This document shows positions 52,937 to 61,357 of a stretch of 64,000 bases of DNA, piece by piece (the first letter of the stretch is position 1; each line of letters starts with the position of its first letter). Location of the stretch: positions 1 through 64,000 of the forward strand of contig JABWBR010000017.1 of assembly GCA_013360405.1 (NCBI GenBank), read 5' to 3'. Position numbers and translations under genes: made by a program. The notes beneath the pieces are model-generated. The model searched no databases. It saw nothing but the letters and a program-made list of their open reading frames with translations, and was not told the origin of the DNA. Origin of the DNA: Saprospiraceae bacterium (GTDB lineage: Bacteria > Bacteroidota > Bacteroidia > Chitinophagales > Saprospiraceae).

Positions 52937-53476
52937 TTGGACCCTGGCGATCAATATCTGCTGCAGGGTTGCCGCAAAGGAAATGCGAAGGCCCAGAAGT
53001 CGCTATACGAAAAGTACAAGACGACCATGTTTCGCCTATGCCTGCGTTATGCGGGCAACAAAGAAGAAGCCGAAGATCTTTTACAGGATGGATTCATCAA
53101 GGTCTTTGCCGATTTACACCAGTTCAAAGGAGAAGGTCCCTTGGGCGCCTGGATCAGACGGGTGATACTCAACGTGATATTACAGCATTTGCGCCGGCAA
53201 AAACTGGTAACCGTGAGCCGGGAACCGCCCGAAGAAGCCTACGAAGAACCGGATGAAACCCCTTTCCCTCTCGATGCCCAGACGTTGACGATGTTATTAC
53301 AACAATTACCCGTCGGCTATCGCACCGTTCTTAACTTATTTGTACTCGAAAACTATTCCCATGCCGACATTGCCGCCGGCCTGGGAATTAGCGTCAATAC
53401 CTCCAAAACCCAATTGCTGAAAGCTAAAAAAATGCTCCGGAAACTGGCAGCCTCCAGGCTGGCCGATAAAACATGA
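52937..53476 (+). CDS. ECF RNA polymerase sigma factor (TTG start)
   Basis: 179 aa. Region 2 with YKTTMFRLCLRYAGNKEEAEDLLQDGFIKVF (in parts: MFRLCLRYAGN, EAEDLLQDGFI) and region 4 with YSHADIAAGLGISVNTSKTQL. The start codon is TTG at 52937; no ATG lies nearer the region 2 start. It is followed 4 bases later by the barrel-fusion gene, so the pair is an operon in which that protein is the candidate regulator. Confidence 0.9.
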   Translation: MDPGDQYLLQGCRKGNAKAQKSLYEKYKTTMFRLCLRYAGNKEEAEDLLQDGFIKVFADLHQFKGEGPLGAWIRRVILNVILQHLRRQKLVTVSREPPEEAYEEPDETPFPLDAQTLTMLLQQLPVGYRTVLNLFVLENYSHADIAAGLGISVNTSKTQLLKAKKMLRKLAASRLADKT

Positions 53477-53479
53477 GAG

Positions 53480-54772
53480 ATGAGAGATGAAGAATGGATT
53501 AAAGCGGCTAATGCCGATATACCCGAGGCCGGGGGCGGCTGGGATAACCCCTCCGGAGAGGTATGGGCAGGCATCCGGGCTGCCTTACAGCAGCGCAGGC
53601 GCCGCCGCATATTGTTCTGGTGGTGGCTGGGGGCAGGAGTCACGGCGTTGGCCCTGCTGGCCTGGGTTTTGCAAAGGCCGGCCCAGGGTGTAGACACCCC
53701 GCTTCCCAACCAACAAACGACTACAGCACTCGCTACACAAAAGGTCGTGCCGGAGCCTTGTGAAGATATGGTTCCTATTGATTTTGTAAATAATGCTTCC
53801 CATTTGACACCAAAAAAACGCGCTACTCTCTCACTACCTATAGCTGAAAAGACGCTAGAAGTTACAGCCGAAACTCCATTCCAGCCAAACCAAGTATTCT
53901 CAACGTCGACGATTGTGCCGGACAAAGATGTCCCATTGCTACCTAATGCAGCATTTACCCTGCTGGAAAACCCGGCGCCGGCAATACCGACAGTTACTTC
54001 CCGCGTCATTCGCGCGCCCCATTGGTGGGTAGGTATATCAGGCGTATATCCCCTACAGGCGGATTTATTGTCAGCGCAAAGCGAAATTCCCGCATACGCG
54101 GCTTTACAAGAAAAATTATCTCGCCGCCGCGATTGGAGTGTTCGCACAGGAATAGCGTACCGCAAATGGCGTTTTTTTTCCGGCGTAGGCACGTACAATT
54201 TGGAATTGCATACGCAGCTAAACTCCCGCTTATTATACGACCCGCAACTTGAGCGACCTGCGGCCGACAACACAATTGAGAGTACCTACGCGCTGAGCGT
54301 ACCTTCGGGCTACGGTCGGATTGACTGCGAAGTGGACTTTTTCAGAAGTAGCGACAGGCCCGTCACGCCCGGCAGGGCGGTGCCCGTGCGCATCGACAAC
54401 CGGCAGCAATTGCAGGTGGTGCAAGTCCCCTTTGGCATCAATTACCGGTTTGCGCGTTGGAGATCATTTTCGGCAAACGTGGGCGGCGGTCTGGCTGCCA
54501 ACTGGGTCGTCGATCGCGACATGGAAATAAACGCAACTTCGCGACTAGAGGGCCTCAACCTACGCCGTGTGCGCCGACTGGCCACCTCCGGCAATCAAGT
54601 AGAACCCCGCCACCTGAGCGGTTGGCTGGAGGCTTCTGCCGGCTGGGCGCTTAGCCCTGCGATTGAGCTGGCGTTGCATACTTCATGGCATCAAACGCTT
54701 ACGCCGGTGAGTGGTGGGAATGCTACGGCTCGGCATTTGGCGGTGGGGGGAGGTATTTATTATAAATTCTAA
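53480..54772 (+). CDS. Fusion: cytoplasmic/anti-sigma-like region, TM helix and outer-membrane barrel
   Basis: 430 aa. Residues 1-42 are charged (MRDEEWIKAANADIPEAGG, then QQRRRRR) and cytoplasmic, followed by one transmembrane helix (44-64, ILFWWWLGAGVTALALLAWVL). A long disordered linker rich in Pro and Thr (about 70-180) follows, then strand-forming segments (about 185-430) ending in GGGIYYKF with a terminal aromatic, as in outer-membrane barrels. The sigma gene is 3 bases upstream. The simplest reading is an anti-sigma factor whose sensor is an outer-membrane barrel on the same chain. No family recognised. Confidence 0.8.
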   Translation: MRDEEWIKAANADIPEAGGGWDNPSGEVWAGIRAALQQRRRRRILFWWWLGAGVTALALLAWVLQRPAQGVDTPLPNQQTTTALATQKVVPEPCEDMVPIDFVNNASHLTPKKRATLSLPIAEKTLEVTAETPFQPNQVFSTSTIVPDKDVPLLPNAAFTLLENPAPAIPTVTSRVIRAPHWWVGISGVYPLQADLLSAQSEIPAYAALQEKLSRRRDWSVRTGIAYRKWRFFSGVGTYNLELHTQLNSRLLYDPQLERPAADNTIESTYALSVPSGYGRIDCEVDFFRSSDRPVTPGRAVPVRIDNRQQLQVVQVPFGINYRFARWRSFSANVGGGLAANWVVDRDMEINATSRLEGLNLRRVRRLATSGNQVEPRHLSGWLEASAGWALSPAIELALHTSWHQTLTPVSGGNATARHLAVGGGIYYKF

Positions 54773-54875
54773 ACAAAATTCATCACAATCCCAGGCAACT
54801 TCAACGCATTCTCCGCACCAAACTGAGTATAGAAAATTTCATAATTAATTATAAAAATCAAAAACGCGATAACAG

Positions 54876-55622
54876 ATGAAAAAAATGCTCGTAATGCTCT
54901 CGCTGGCCTTGCTGGCTGCTTGCAACAGCAATGACCAAAGCGCCATTACCGACGACGAATTGATCATGTCGATTGCCGGCGCCGACGACCTCCAGGCCGT
55001 CGATGTTGCCGAACTGCCCGTGGCTATCACCGATTTCACCACCGAACAATTTTTCGACTCGTTTATTGAAGAAGCTAACCTGGCCGTCGGACGCGGCTAC
55101 GAATTGCTGTTGGGCAGCGGCGATTTGCTGTATTTCACTACCGAGAGCCGCCCCTTGTTCATTCGTCGCTGGCAGGAGTTGAGCCGCCTGCGGGTATGGA
55201 ATTTGCCTTGTGTGCGGCCTTTTGCGCAACTCGGACAAGTAGTTCGCCCTGCGCAGTTGCCGGCAACCATTGGCGAATACGTAGGCGCCAACTATCCCAA
55301 CTACGAAATCCTGCGGGCTAAATTGATCAATGGTGAATACTATGTAGGCATCAGTCGCGGTATTGTACTTAAATTCGACAGTGCCGGCAATTTCATTGAG
55401 GAAGTGTCGCCGTTCCAGGAAACGCGCTGCGCTTGCCAGCCGGTAAATTACGATGCGCTACCTGCAGCAGTAGTGGAGTACCTCAACGCCAATTTCCCTG
55501 AAGCAGATTTCGCCCGCGCCTGCGCGCGCGAAAACCGCCTGCTGGTGTTGCTCACCAACGAAAATGGACGTATCATTCTGGTATTCGGAAGAGACGGTGT
55601 GTTTTTATTCCAACGCGGATAA
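54876..55622 (+). CDS. PepSY-like lipoprotein
   Basis: 248 aa. Lipobox (MKKMLVMLSLALLAAC, Cys16). The mature protein has two regions of the PepSY-like DUF2874 type: LPATIGEYVGANYPNYEILRAKL followed by GEYYVGISRGIVLKFDSAGNFIEE, and a second LPAAVVEYLNANFPEADFARA. DUF2874 proteins are common small envelope proteins in this phylum and may act as inhibitors or binders; the function here is not known. It follows the barrel fusion at 104 bases and may be separate. Confidence 0.78.
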   Translation: MKKMLVMLSLALLAACNSNDQSAITDDELIMSIAGADDLQAVDVAELPVAITDFTTEQFFDSFIEEANLAVGRGYELLLGSGDLLYFTTESRPLFIRRWQELSRLRVWNLPCVRPFAQLGQVVRPAQLPATIGEYVGANYPNYEILRAKLINGEYYVGISRGIVLKFDSAGNFIEEVSPFQETRCACQPVNYDALPAAVVEYLNANFPEADFARACARENRLLVLLTNENGRIILVFGRDGVFLFQRG

Positions 55623-55643
55623 TTATTAATTGGATGGGGGTAC

Positions 55644-55664
55644 GGGTTGGCCTTGCGCCAACCC
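55644..55664. terminator. Hairpin gggttggc / gccaaccc
   Basis: Eight-base stem around a short loop between convergent stops at 55622 (+) and 55671 (-). No T run, so its strength as a terminator is doubtful. Confidence 0.4.
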
Positions 55665-55670
55665 CTATCC

Positions 55671-56645
55671 CTACCGCGATGCCGCCGAAGCGCGGCGTTC
55701 CTGCGCCGGGGGCGCATCCGATGATTGTGCGGAGTCGAGCAACAGCATAATATCGGCGTCGGTGATATTTCCTTCGCCATCGGGGATATGAATGGCAGCT
55801 TGTAGCGCTTTGATAGCCTCTGCCTTGTCGCCGGTGGCCAGCAGCGCCTGACCGTAGTTGTACCAGGCCTTGCGGCGCCACTTATAATTGGAATCAAACG
55901 GCGCGAACTCGCGTTGCGTCACCAGTTTGAGTTCGGCTACCGCATTGGCGTATTCCTGTAATTTGAGATGACACTCGGCCTTTACGCGTCGCGCCTTCCA
56001 ATAAATAGGCTGAAGGGGGATCGAAGTTTTATGCGCCTTTTCCAGGTCGGGTATAGCGCCGGCAAAATCGTTTTGTCCAATGCGCACAAAAGCGCGACCA
56101 AAATAAGCGTCGGCTTTATTTGGGTTGATATCTATACTTTTAGAATAATCGTAGAGGGCGTCGGCGTAATTGCGCAGGCGCAGATTGATAAATCCACGGC
56201 GTTCGTAGGCCAGCGCATGACGCTCAAATTTTTCGATGGCTTTGCTCAGCGCTTCTTTAGCCTCGTCTTCCATGCCTGCCTCCATCAATTCACGGCCTTT
56301 TATAAAAGCCTGCACGGCTATCTTGTCGCTTTGCGGTTCGATCATCATCTGGCTGATAACCTTGCCGTTGTCGGTCATCCAGGCACTCAGGTCACCGGCG
56401 ATAGCAAACTGGGCAACCTGTTCGAGCAGACTAACCGTATTGCGCCAGGTCTTCTCGCTGGCCTGCGTGATGAAACGCGGAATATCGAGCGAAGTAGTAG
56501 ACTCGAAGAAGATATCCTCGCTCTTGAAAATGATGTCGAGTTTGTAATAGTTCTCACGACGATGCTCGTAGAACTTGAGTACCTGCTCGAAGCTACGCGC
56601 ACTGCCGAACTCTAGCCGACCGGAAAAAATGGATTTATATATCAT
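55671..56645 (-). CDS. TPR-repeat protein
   Basis: 324 aa, soluble, no signal peptide. The N-terminal ~115 residues contain no domain I recognise; the rest has about five TPRs (AFIKGRELMEAGMEDEAKEA, RRGFINLRLRNYADALYDY, AYFGRAFVRIGQNDFAGAIP, ARRVKAECHLKLQEYANAV). Likely a cytoplasmic scaffold. The leader is long: a possible -7 box lies ~270 bases upstream at 56914-56921. Confidence 0.85.
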   Translation of the reverse strand: MIYKSIFSGRLEFGSARSFEQVLKFYEHRRENYYKLDIIFKSEDIFFESTTSLDIPRFITQASEKTWRNTVSLLEQVAQFAIAGDLSAWMTDNGKVISQMMIEPQSDKIAVQAFIKGRELMEAGMEDEAKEALSKAIEKFERHALAYERRGFINLRLRNYADALYDYSKSIDINPNKADAYFGRAFVRIGQNDFAGAIPDLEKAHKTSIPLQPIYWKARRVKAECHLKLQEYANAVAELKLVTQREFAPFDSNYKWRRKAWYNYGQALLATGDKAEAIKALQAAIHIPDGEGNITDADIMLLLDSAQSSDAPPAQERRASAASR

Positions 56646-57134
56646 AACGCCGCTGTTTTATCACAATAAGCAACTTATAGCCTCGATTCGGGCCGACACG
56701 CATCATTAGCGGGCCAAAGCACGACGTTCGCCAGGCCAAAAGGTCGTCTTGTTTGGAAACCCCATGCATTGGCGCACAGTAGCCAAAATTGCAATGCAAG
56801 ATTGCGTTGGTTAGTGGATTCCGTGGTTTTCTATAGTAGTATCAGTACAGGTCAAAGGGCTGCATTAGAACATGCAGTTAGTCCAGTCATTGTGTGTAAT
56901 AAGAGAGTAACCTCAAATATAACTCAATGTTTTTAAATTGTAAAGTTTTTTTGTGGAAAACTTGCAAAAAAACTTGAATAACAACCTGTTACAAGGCAAG
57001 TAGAATTGCTTGCCAAAGGTCGATTATTTGGCAAAATATAAAAGAAAACAAATAAAGGTTGGGCGACATAGTGTTGTATGGCCAATAAAATATCAACTAT
57101 TGCGCCGACTTTTTGTCAATTGTTCCGGATATTT
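56646..57134. other. 489-bp intergenic region, no gene seen
   Basis: No ORF of note on either strand. GC-rich near 56690-56770, then AT-rich (56900-57120). It holds a minus-strand TATATTTG box (56914-56921), and otherwise no structure I could support. It is the leader of the TPR gene and the sequence downstream of hisIE. Confidence 0.6.
56914..56921 (-). promoter_or_regulatory. Candidate -7 box (TATATTTG)
   Basis: TAnnTTTG on the minus strand, about 270 bases before the TPR gene start, with a T-rich -33 region. If used, the leader is unusually long. Confidence 0.4.
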
Positions 57135-57737
57135 TTATTTGTGGTTCCTCAGGCGCAATACTTCTTCTACTTCCTGAAGGCGATATCCTTTGGCGGCCAG
57201 CAATACCAGGAAATGAAAAAGCAAGTCGGCGGCTTCGCCCAGGAAAAGCGCCTTGTCATCGTCTTTGGCTTCTATGATCAATTCGACGGCTTCCTCTCCC
57301 ACCTTTTGGGCTATTTTGTTGATGCCTTTCTGAAAAAGCGAACTGGTATAAGAGCCTTCCAGCGGGTATAACTGTCTTTGTTGCACAATGCGCTCGAGTA
57401 CCTGCAAAAAGTGATCAGACCTGTTGTCTTCACCAAAACAGGTATCCGCGCCGGTATGACATACAGGGCCCTGAGGGTGGGCTTTTATCAGCAGCGTATC
57501 GGCATCGCAGTCGACGGCTATACTCACTACGTGCAGCGTGTGGCCCGAGGTTTCCCCTTTGGTCCACAGGCGTTGTTTGGAGCGGCTGTAGAAGGTGACC
57601 AGGCCGCCTGTGCGCGTTTGTTCCAAAGCCTCTTCGTTCATATACCCCAACATGAGCACTTTGCCGCTGGTAGCATCTTGTACTATCGCGGGAACGAGAC
57701 CGCCATTTTTTTGAAAATCCATCGTCATATTCTTCAT
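57135..57737 (-). CDS. hisIE: Bifunctional phosphoribosyl-AMP cyclohydrolase / phosphoribosyl-ATP pyrophosphatase
   Basis: 200 aa. Two steps of histidine biosynthesis in one protein. The N-terminal cyclohydrolase (about 10-105) has the metal-binding segment DCDADTLLIKAHPQGPVCHTG; the C-terminal pyrophosphatase (about 110-200) has KVGEEAVELIIEAK and the helical EAADLLFHFLVLL. Start at 57737 (MKNMTMDF). hisF starts 49 bases upstream on the same strand behind a short palindrome, so they are one operon. Confidence 0.95.
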   Translation of the reverse strand: MKNMTMDFQKNGGLVPAIVQDATSGKVLMLGYMNEEALEQTRTGGLVTFYSRSKQRLWTKGETSGHTLHVVSIAVDCDADTLLIKAHPQGPVCHTGADTCFGEDNRSDHFLQVLERIVQQRQLYPLEGSYTSSLFQKGINKIAQKVGEEAVELIIEAKDDDKALFLGEAADLLFHFLVLLAAKGYRLQEVEEVLRLRNHK

Positions 57738-57742
57738 GTTAG

Positions 57743-57762
57743 AGACGCAAAATTTTGCGTCT
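57743..57762. repeat. Perfect palindrome agacgcaaaattttgcgtct
   Basis: Twenty-base perfect palindrome between hisF and hisIE, of the same class as the hairpin at 3799-3820. Confidence 0.5.
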
Positions 57763-57785
57763 GTACGCAACCCGCCCCCTCCCCT

Positions 57786-58538
57786 TTACCGCATCTCAAC
57801 GCCGTGGCTGTGCAAATAGTTCTTCAGTTGGGGAATGGGGGTTTCGCCGAAGTGAAAAATACTGGCAGCGAGGGCGGCATCGGCATGGCCGGCAGTGAAG
57901 ACGTCGAGGAAGTGCGACATAGCGCCGGCGCCACCGGAGGCAATAACGGGAATGCGCACCGATTGCGACACCGCCGCGGTAATATCGCAGGCGAAACCTT
58001 GTTTTACGCCGTCGTGGTCCATCGAGGTAAAGAGGATTTCGCCGGCCCCGCGGCTCTCGGCTTCTTTCACCCAATCGAGCAAGCGGATATCCGTGGGTAC
58101 GCGGCCGCCGTTGAGATAAACGAGCCAATCGCCTTCGTGAAAGCGGGCATCGACGGCCAACACTACAAATTGACTGCCGAATTGGAGGGCCAGTTCTTCT
58201 ATGAGTTGGGGCCGGCGCACCGCTGCCGAGTTAATCGAAATTTTGTCGGCGCCGGCGTCGAGCAGCGCCTCCACGTCGGCCGGCGAGCCGATGCCCCCGC
58301 CGATAGTGAAGGGTATATTGAGGTGCCGGGCTATACGCCGGGCTAGCTCGCTCATGGTTTTTCGCTTTTCGTGGGTAGCCGTGATATCCAGAAAAACCAG
58401 TTCGTCGGCGCCTTCTTCGCTATAGCGGGCGCCGAGCTCCACGGGGTCGCCGGCGTCGCGCAGGTTGACAAAGTTGACGCCCTTCACGGTGCGGCCGTCC
58501 ATGATATCAAGGCAGGGTATGATGCGTTTGGCTAGCAT
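57786..58538 (-). CDS. hisF: Imidazole glycerol phosphate synthase, cyclase subunit
   Basis: 250 aa, (beta-alpha)8 barrel that uses ammonia from HisH to close the imidazole ring. Catalytic Asp at D11 ([11 protein letters not shown]) and D130 (VVLAVDARF), and phosphate-binding loops [11 protein letters not shown] and [11 protein letters not shown]. Start at 58538 (MLAKRIIP); an ATG far upstream runs into the next gene. It stops 48 bases before hisIE. Confidence 0.96.
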   Translation of the reverse strand: MLAKRIIPCLDIMDGRTVKGVNFVNLRDAGDPVELGARYSEEGADELVFLDITATHEKRKTMSELARRIARHLNIPFTIGGGIGSPADVEALLDAGADKISINSAAVRRPQLIEELALQFGSQFVVLAVDARFHEGDWLVYLNGGRVPTDIRLLDWVKEAESRGAGEILFTSMDHDGVKQGFACDITAAVSQSVRIPVIASGGAGAMSHFLDVFTAGHADAALAASIFHFGETPIPQLKNYLHSHGVEMR

Positions 58539-58552
58539 AACAGGCTTTAGCG

Positions 58553-59443
58553 TCAGGTTGTTTTGGTTTGCATACGCCTTACCAGCGGGTAGCTGAATAC
58601 GACGAGGGTAATGATGGCCACGCCCCAGTAAAAATTGGGCGCCAGTTCTTTGTGTTCCTGTAATAGCAACCAGGCCAGTGCAATGCCGTAAACCGGCTCC
58701 ATGCTTACCGCCAGGTTGGCACTGAAAGCCGACAAGTGGCGCAGCGAACGCAAAGCCAGCACATACGCCAGAGTAGTACACAGCAAGGCCAATACCAACA
58801 GGTAAAACCAATCGAGTGGAGAAGGCCACCAGGCCAGGGGTTCGCTACCGGTAAGCAACACAGCGGGCAATACCAGGCTGATAAATAACCAGGCGCTGCT
58901 GAGCTCAATAAAAGTGACGCGCCGCGCGTCTTTGTCGCCCAGCAATTTTTTGTTGAGCGTGGCGAATAAGGCGGCAAGCAATGCCGAAACCAACGCGACG
59001 ATGATCCCAACAATTTTCGATTCTCCGGCGCTATTGACAATAAGCGCCATACCCGGAATGATGAGTAAACCCAATGCCAGCTCGTACCCTTTGATGCGCT
59101 GCCGCAGCAATACCGGCTCGAGGAGCGCCGTAAAAAACGAGGTAGTAGCCATGCAGATCAGGGTAATGGAAGCATTCGAGAGTTTGATGGCCCCATAAAA
59201 AGTGAGCCAGTGCACGCCCACAACGACACCCACCCCCGCATACTGAAGTCGCTCGCGGGGTGAAATGCCCTGGAATACCTTACCCGCGCCGATAAGGAGT
59301 AATAAGCTGACACTTGTGATCAACACCCGCCACCATACCAGGGTGACCGCAGGCAACTCGATGAGTTTGCCCAAAATAGCAGTGAACCCGAAGAGCAACA
59401 CTGCTATATGCAATTCTATATACGATTTTTGGACTGGCGTCAT
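58553..59443 (-). CDS. EamA-family (DMT) membrane transporter
   Basis: 296 aa with about ten transmembrane helices in two EamA repeats (about 8-140 and 150-290), the 10-TM drug/metabolite transporter layout. Substrates range over amino acids, nucleotide sugars and drugs, and cannot be named here. Start at 59443 ([11 protein letters not shown]). It precedes hisF by 14 bases on the same strand, so they may be cotranscribed. Confidence 0.88.
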   Translation of the reverse strand: MTPVQKSYIELHIAVLLFGFTAILGKLIELPAVTLVWWRVLITSVSLLLLIGAGKVFQGISPRERLQYAGVGVVVGVHWLTFYGAIKLSNASITLICMATTSFFTALLEPVLLRQRIKGYELALGLLIIPGMALIVNSAGESKIVGIIVALVSALLAALFATLNKKLLGDKDARRVTFIELSSAWLFISLVLPAVLLTGSEPLAWWPSPLDWFYLLVLALLCTTLAYVLALRSLRHLSAFSANLAVSMEPVYGIALAWLLLQEHKELAPNFYWGVAIITLVVFSYPLVRRMQTKTT

Positions 59444-59556
59444 CGGCTTGGTGGCATTTCGCAACAAAACAACAAAATTGTAGCTTAGTTCTTTCTCTTT
59501 TTGTGAACAATTATGCGTCCTCACGTATTTATGTTGGTTAATAAAAAAAATGAGCT

Positions 59557-60027
59557 ATGCCCTTACAAATTGGCGACCAGGCGCCACCCTTCAAACTTTA
59601 TTCAACCGACAAAACGGAAGTAACACTCGATGACTTCAAAGGTCAAAACGTCGTTTTGTTGTTTTTTCCGATGGCATTTACCAATGTGTGCACCCAGGAA
59701 TTGTGCAGCATGCGGGATAATATCGGCGATTACGAGCGACTCCAGGCACAAATTCTGGCGATTTCCGTCGACTCGCCGTTTACACTCAAAAAATTTAAAG
59801 AGGACCAGGGATTTAATTTTCCACTCCTGTCCGATTTTAATAAAGAGGTATCGGCTACTTATGGCGCTTTGTACGAAGAATTTGTGTTGGGATTGCGCGG
59901 GGTTTCCAAGCGCTCGGCTTTTGTAATTGACAAAGATGGCATCGTACAGTACGCCGAAGTCTTGGATTCTGCCGGAAATTTGCCTAATTTTGAAGCGATA
60001 AACGGAACTTTATCGCAATTAAATTGA
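59557..60027 (+). CDS. Peroxiredoxin (AhpE/BCP-like)
   Basis: 156 aa. Reduces peroxides with a peroxidatic cysteine, C45 in AFTNVCTQEL; a second Cys, C50, five residues on could resolve it. The fold segments GDQAPPFKLYSTD, VLLFFPMAF and RSAFVIDKDGIVQY are typical of redoxins. No signal peptide, so cytoplasmic. Divergent from the EamA gene. Confidence 0.92.
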   Translation: MPLQIGDQAPPFKLYSTDKTEVTLDDFKGQNVVLLFFPMAFTNVCTQELCSMRDNIGDYERLQAQILAISVDSPFTLKKFKEDQGFNFPLLSDFNKEVSATYGALYEEFVLGLRGVSKRSAFVIDKDGIVQYAEVLDSAGNLPNFEAINGTLSQLN

Positions 60028-60065
60028 TTTTTGCGTTATAAGTTTCAATAACGCAATTATACATC

Positions 60066-60371
60066 ATGCTGCACGGCCATACCAGGGAAGAAAAAGAAGA
60101 TGTGCTGTTGGAAGAGGACCTTTCCGACAGCGATACGGGATCGGTGGCGCAGCTTATAGTATACAACGACGACGTTAATACATTTGAGTGGGTTATCCAA
60201 TGCTTTATCGAAGTCTTGCGCCACACTACGGAGCAAGCGGAGCAATTGGCCCTGCTCATTCATTTCAAAGGAAAAGCCACGGTAAAAACAGCTTCTAAAA
60301 GAGAGCTGATGCCTAAAAAAGAAGCCCTGATTGACCGTGGCCTTTCCGCTGTTATCGAAGAAGGAGGGTAA
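60066..60371 (+). CDS. clpS: ATP-dependent Clp protease adaptor ClpS
   Basis: 101 aa. N-degron adaptor that passes proteins with bulky N-terminal residues to the ClpAP protease. The core (about 28-98) has the conserved LIVYNDDVNTFEWVI start and the helical segment with AEQLALLIHFKGKATVKT. The leader (1-27) is acidic and flexible. aat follows after 3 bases: the same pathway makes the N-degrons and recognises them. Confidence 0.93.
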   Translation: MLHGHTREEKEDVLLEEDLSDSDTGSVAQLIVYNDDVNTFEWVIQCFIEVLRHTTEQAEQLALLIHFKGKATVKTASKRELMPKKEALIDRGLSAVIEEGG

Positions 60372-60374
60372 TCC

Positions 60375-61049
60375 ATGCCCTTGTTTCTGCTTTCCGACGA
60401 CGGTATCCATTTTCCACCCGCACACCTGGCATCGCGCGAAGGTCTGCTGGCCATGGGCGGCGACTTATCCCCCCAGCGCCTCACAGCAGCCTATCGCCAC
60501 GGCATTTTTCCCTGGTTTAACGAAGAAGACCCGATCTTGTGGTGGTCGCCCGACCCACGTTTTGTGCTTTTTCCTCACCAACTTAAGGTGGCTAAAAGTA
60601 TGCGCCCCTATTTCAACCAGCGCAAGTTTGAGGTAAGCTACAACCGGGAATTTGAGACGGTAATGCGGAGTTGTGCGGGCGTCTACCGCCGCGGACAGGG
60701 AGGCACCTGGATCACGGAAGAGATGGTGCAGGGTTATGTCAATCTTCACCGCCTGGGTTATGCCCACTCTGTGGAGGTTTGGCAAGAAGGAAAGCTGGTT
60801 GGCGGCCTGTACGGACTGGCTATGGGAAAGATCTTTTTTGGAGAGTCGATGTTCGCTCATGTTAGCAATGCCTCCAAATTCGGCTTTATCTCGCTGGTGC
60901 AGGAATTGCGCACACGCGATTTTCAACTCATCGATTGCCAGCAACAAACCGGCCACCTGGCCAGCCTGGGCGCCGTAGCCATTCCGCGCCGCCAATTCCT
61001 CGATATACTCTCCACGCTCCCCGAAAACCCCGATTTGCTGAAGCTGTGA
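60375..61049 (+). CDS. aat: Leucyl/phenylalanyl-tRNA--protein transferase
   Basis: 224 aa. Adds Leu or Phe to proteins that begin with Arg or Lys, making them targets for ClpS/ClpAP. Conserved block: GLLAMGGDLSPQRLTAAYRHGIFPWF near the start, WWSPDPRFVLFP, and SVEVWQEGKLVGGLYGLAMGKIFFGESMFA. Starts 3 bases after clpS. Confidence 0.96.
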   Translation: MPLFLLSDDGIHFPPAHLASREGLLAMGGDLSPQRLTAAYRHGIFPWFNEEDPILWWSPDPRFVLFPHQLKVAKSMRPYFNQRKFEVSYNREFETVMRSCAGVYRRGQGGTWITEEMVQGYVNLHRLGYAHSVEVWQEGKLVGGLYGLAMGKIFFGESMFAHVSNASKFGFISLVQELRTRDFQLIDCQQQTGHLASLGAVAIPRRQFLDILSTLPENPDLLKL

Positions 61050-61061
61050 TTGGCAATTTGT

Positions 61062-61150
61062 GATTTCGGATTTCGGATTTCGGATTTCGGATTTCGGATT
61101 TCGGATTTATCCTGGACAAAATCCGCAATCCGCAATCGCAAATCCGAAAT
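61062..61150. repeat. Tandem heptamer 'ggatttc' with complementary right arm
   Basis: Six or so copies of ggatttc (61062-61109) followed by aaatccgcaatccgcaatcgcaaatccgaaat, which pairs with them. It lies after aat and before the tRNA terminator, so it probably ends aat transcription. Confidence 0.6.
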
Positions 61151-61188
61151 AAAAAAACGGCTGTCCCACCGAAATGAAACAGCCGTAG
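61151..61188 (-). terminator. Rho-independent terminator of the tRNA
   Basis: On the minus strand acggctgtttc...gggacagccgt is a strong stem followed by seven T, 15 bases past the tRNA-Asn 3' end. Confidence 0.88.
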
Positions 61189-61202
61189 AGTTAGTGTTGT
61201 TG

Positions 61203-61276
61203 CGCCTCAGCTAGGACTTGAACCTAGGACCTACGGATTAACAGTCCGCCGCTCTAACCGGCTGAGCTACTGAGGC
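61203..61276 (-). tRNA. tRNA-Asn (GUU)
   Basis: 74-base cloverleaf on the minus strand: acceptor stem GCCTCAG/CTGAGGC, D-arm GCTC...GAGC, anticodon stem-loop GCGGA-CTGTTAA-TCCGT with anticodon GTT, and T-arm CTAGG-TTCAAGT-CCTAG. The discriminator is G. CCA is not fully encoded (GCA at the end). Confidence 0.97.
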
Positions 61277-61304
61277 AAAATGGCCTTGCTTTTAAAAGCG
61301 ACTG

Positions 61305-61335
61305 CAAATTTATAGGATATCCCATAAAAGTGCAA
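61305..61335 (-). promoter_or_regulatory. tRNA-Asn promoter (TTG-20-TAAATTTG)
   Basis: On the minus strand TTG (61335-61333), 20-base spacer, TAAATTTG (61312-61305), 28 bases before the mature tRNA 5' end. Full match to the Bacteroidota consensus. Confidence 0.7.
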
Positions 61336-61357
61336 TATTTGCCAAAATATTTTTTTC

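Noticed and set aside
57378-58346. 322-codon open frame on the plus strand across hisIE and hisF
   Set aside because: Both minus-strand genes are certain; the plus-strand product crosses their boundary and shows no family.
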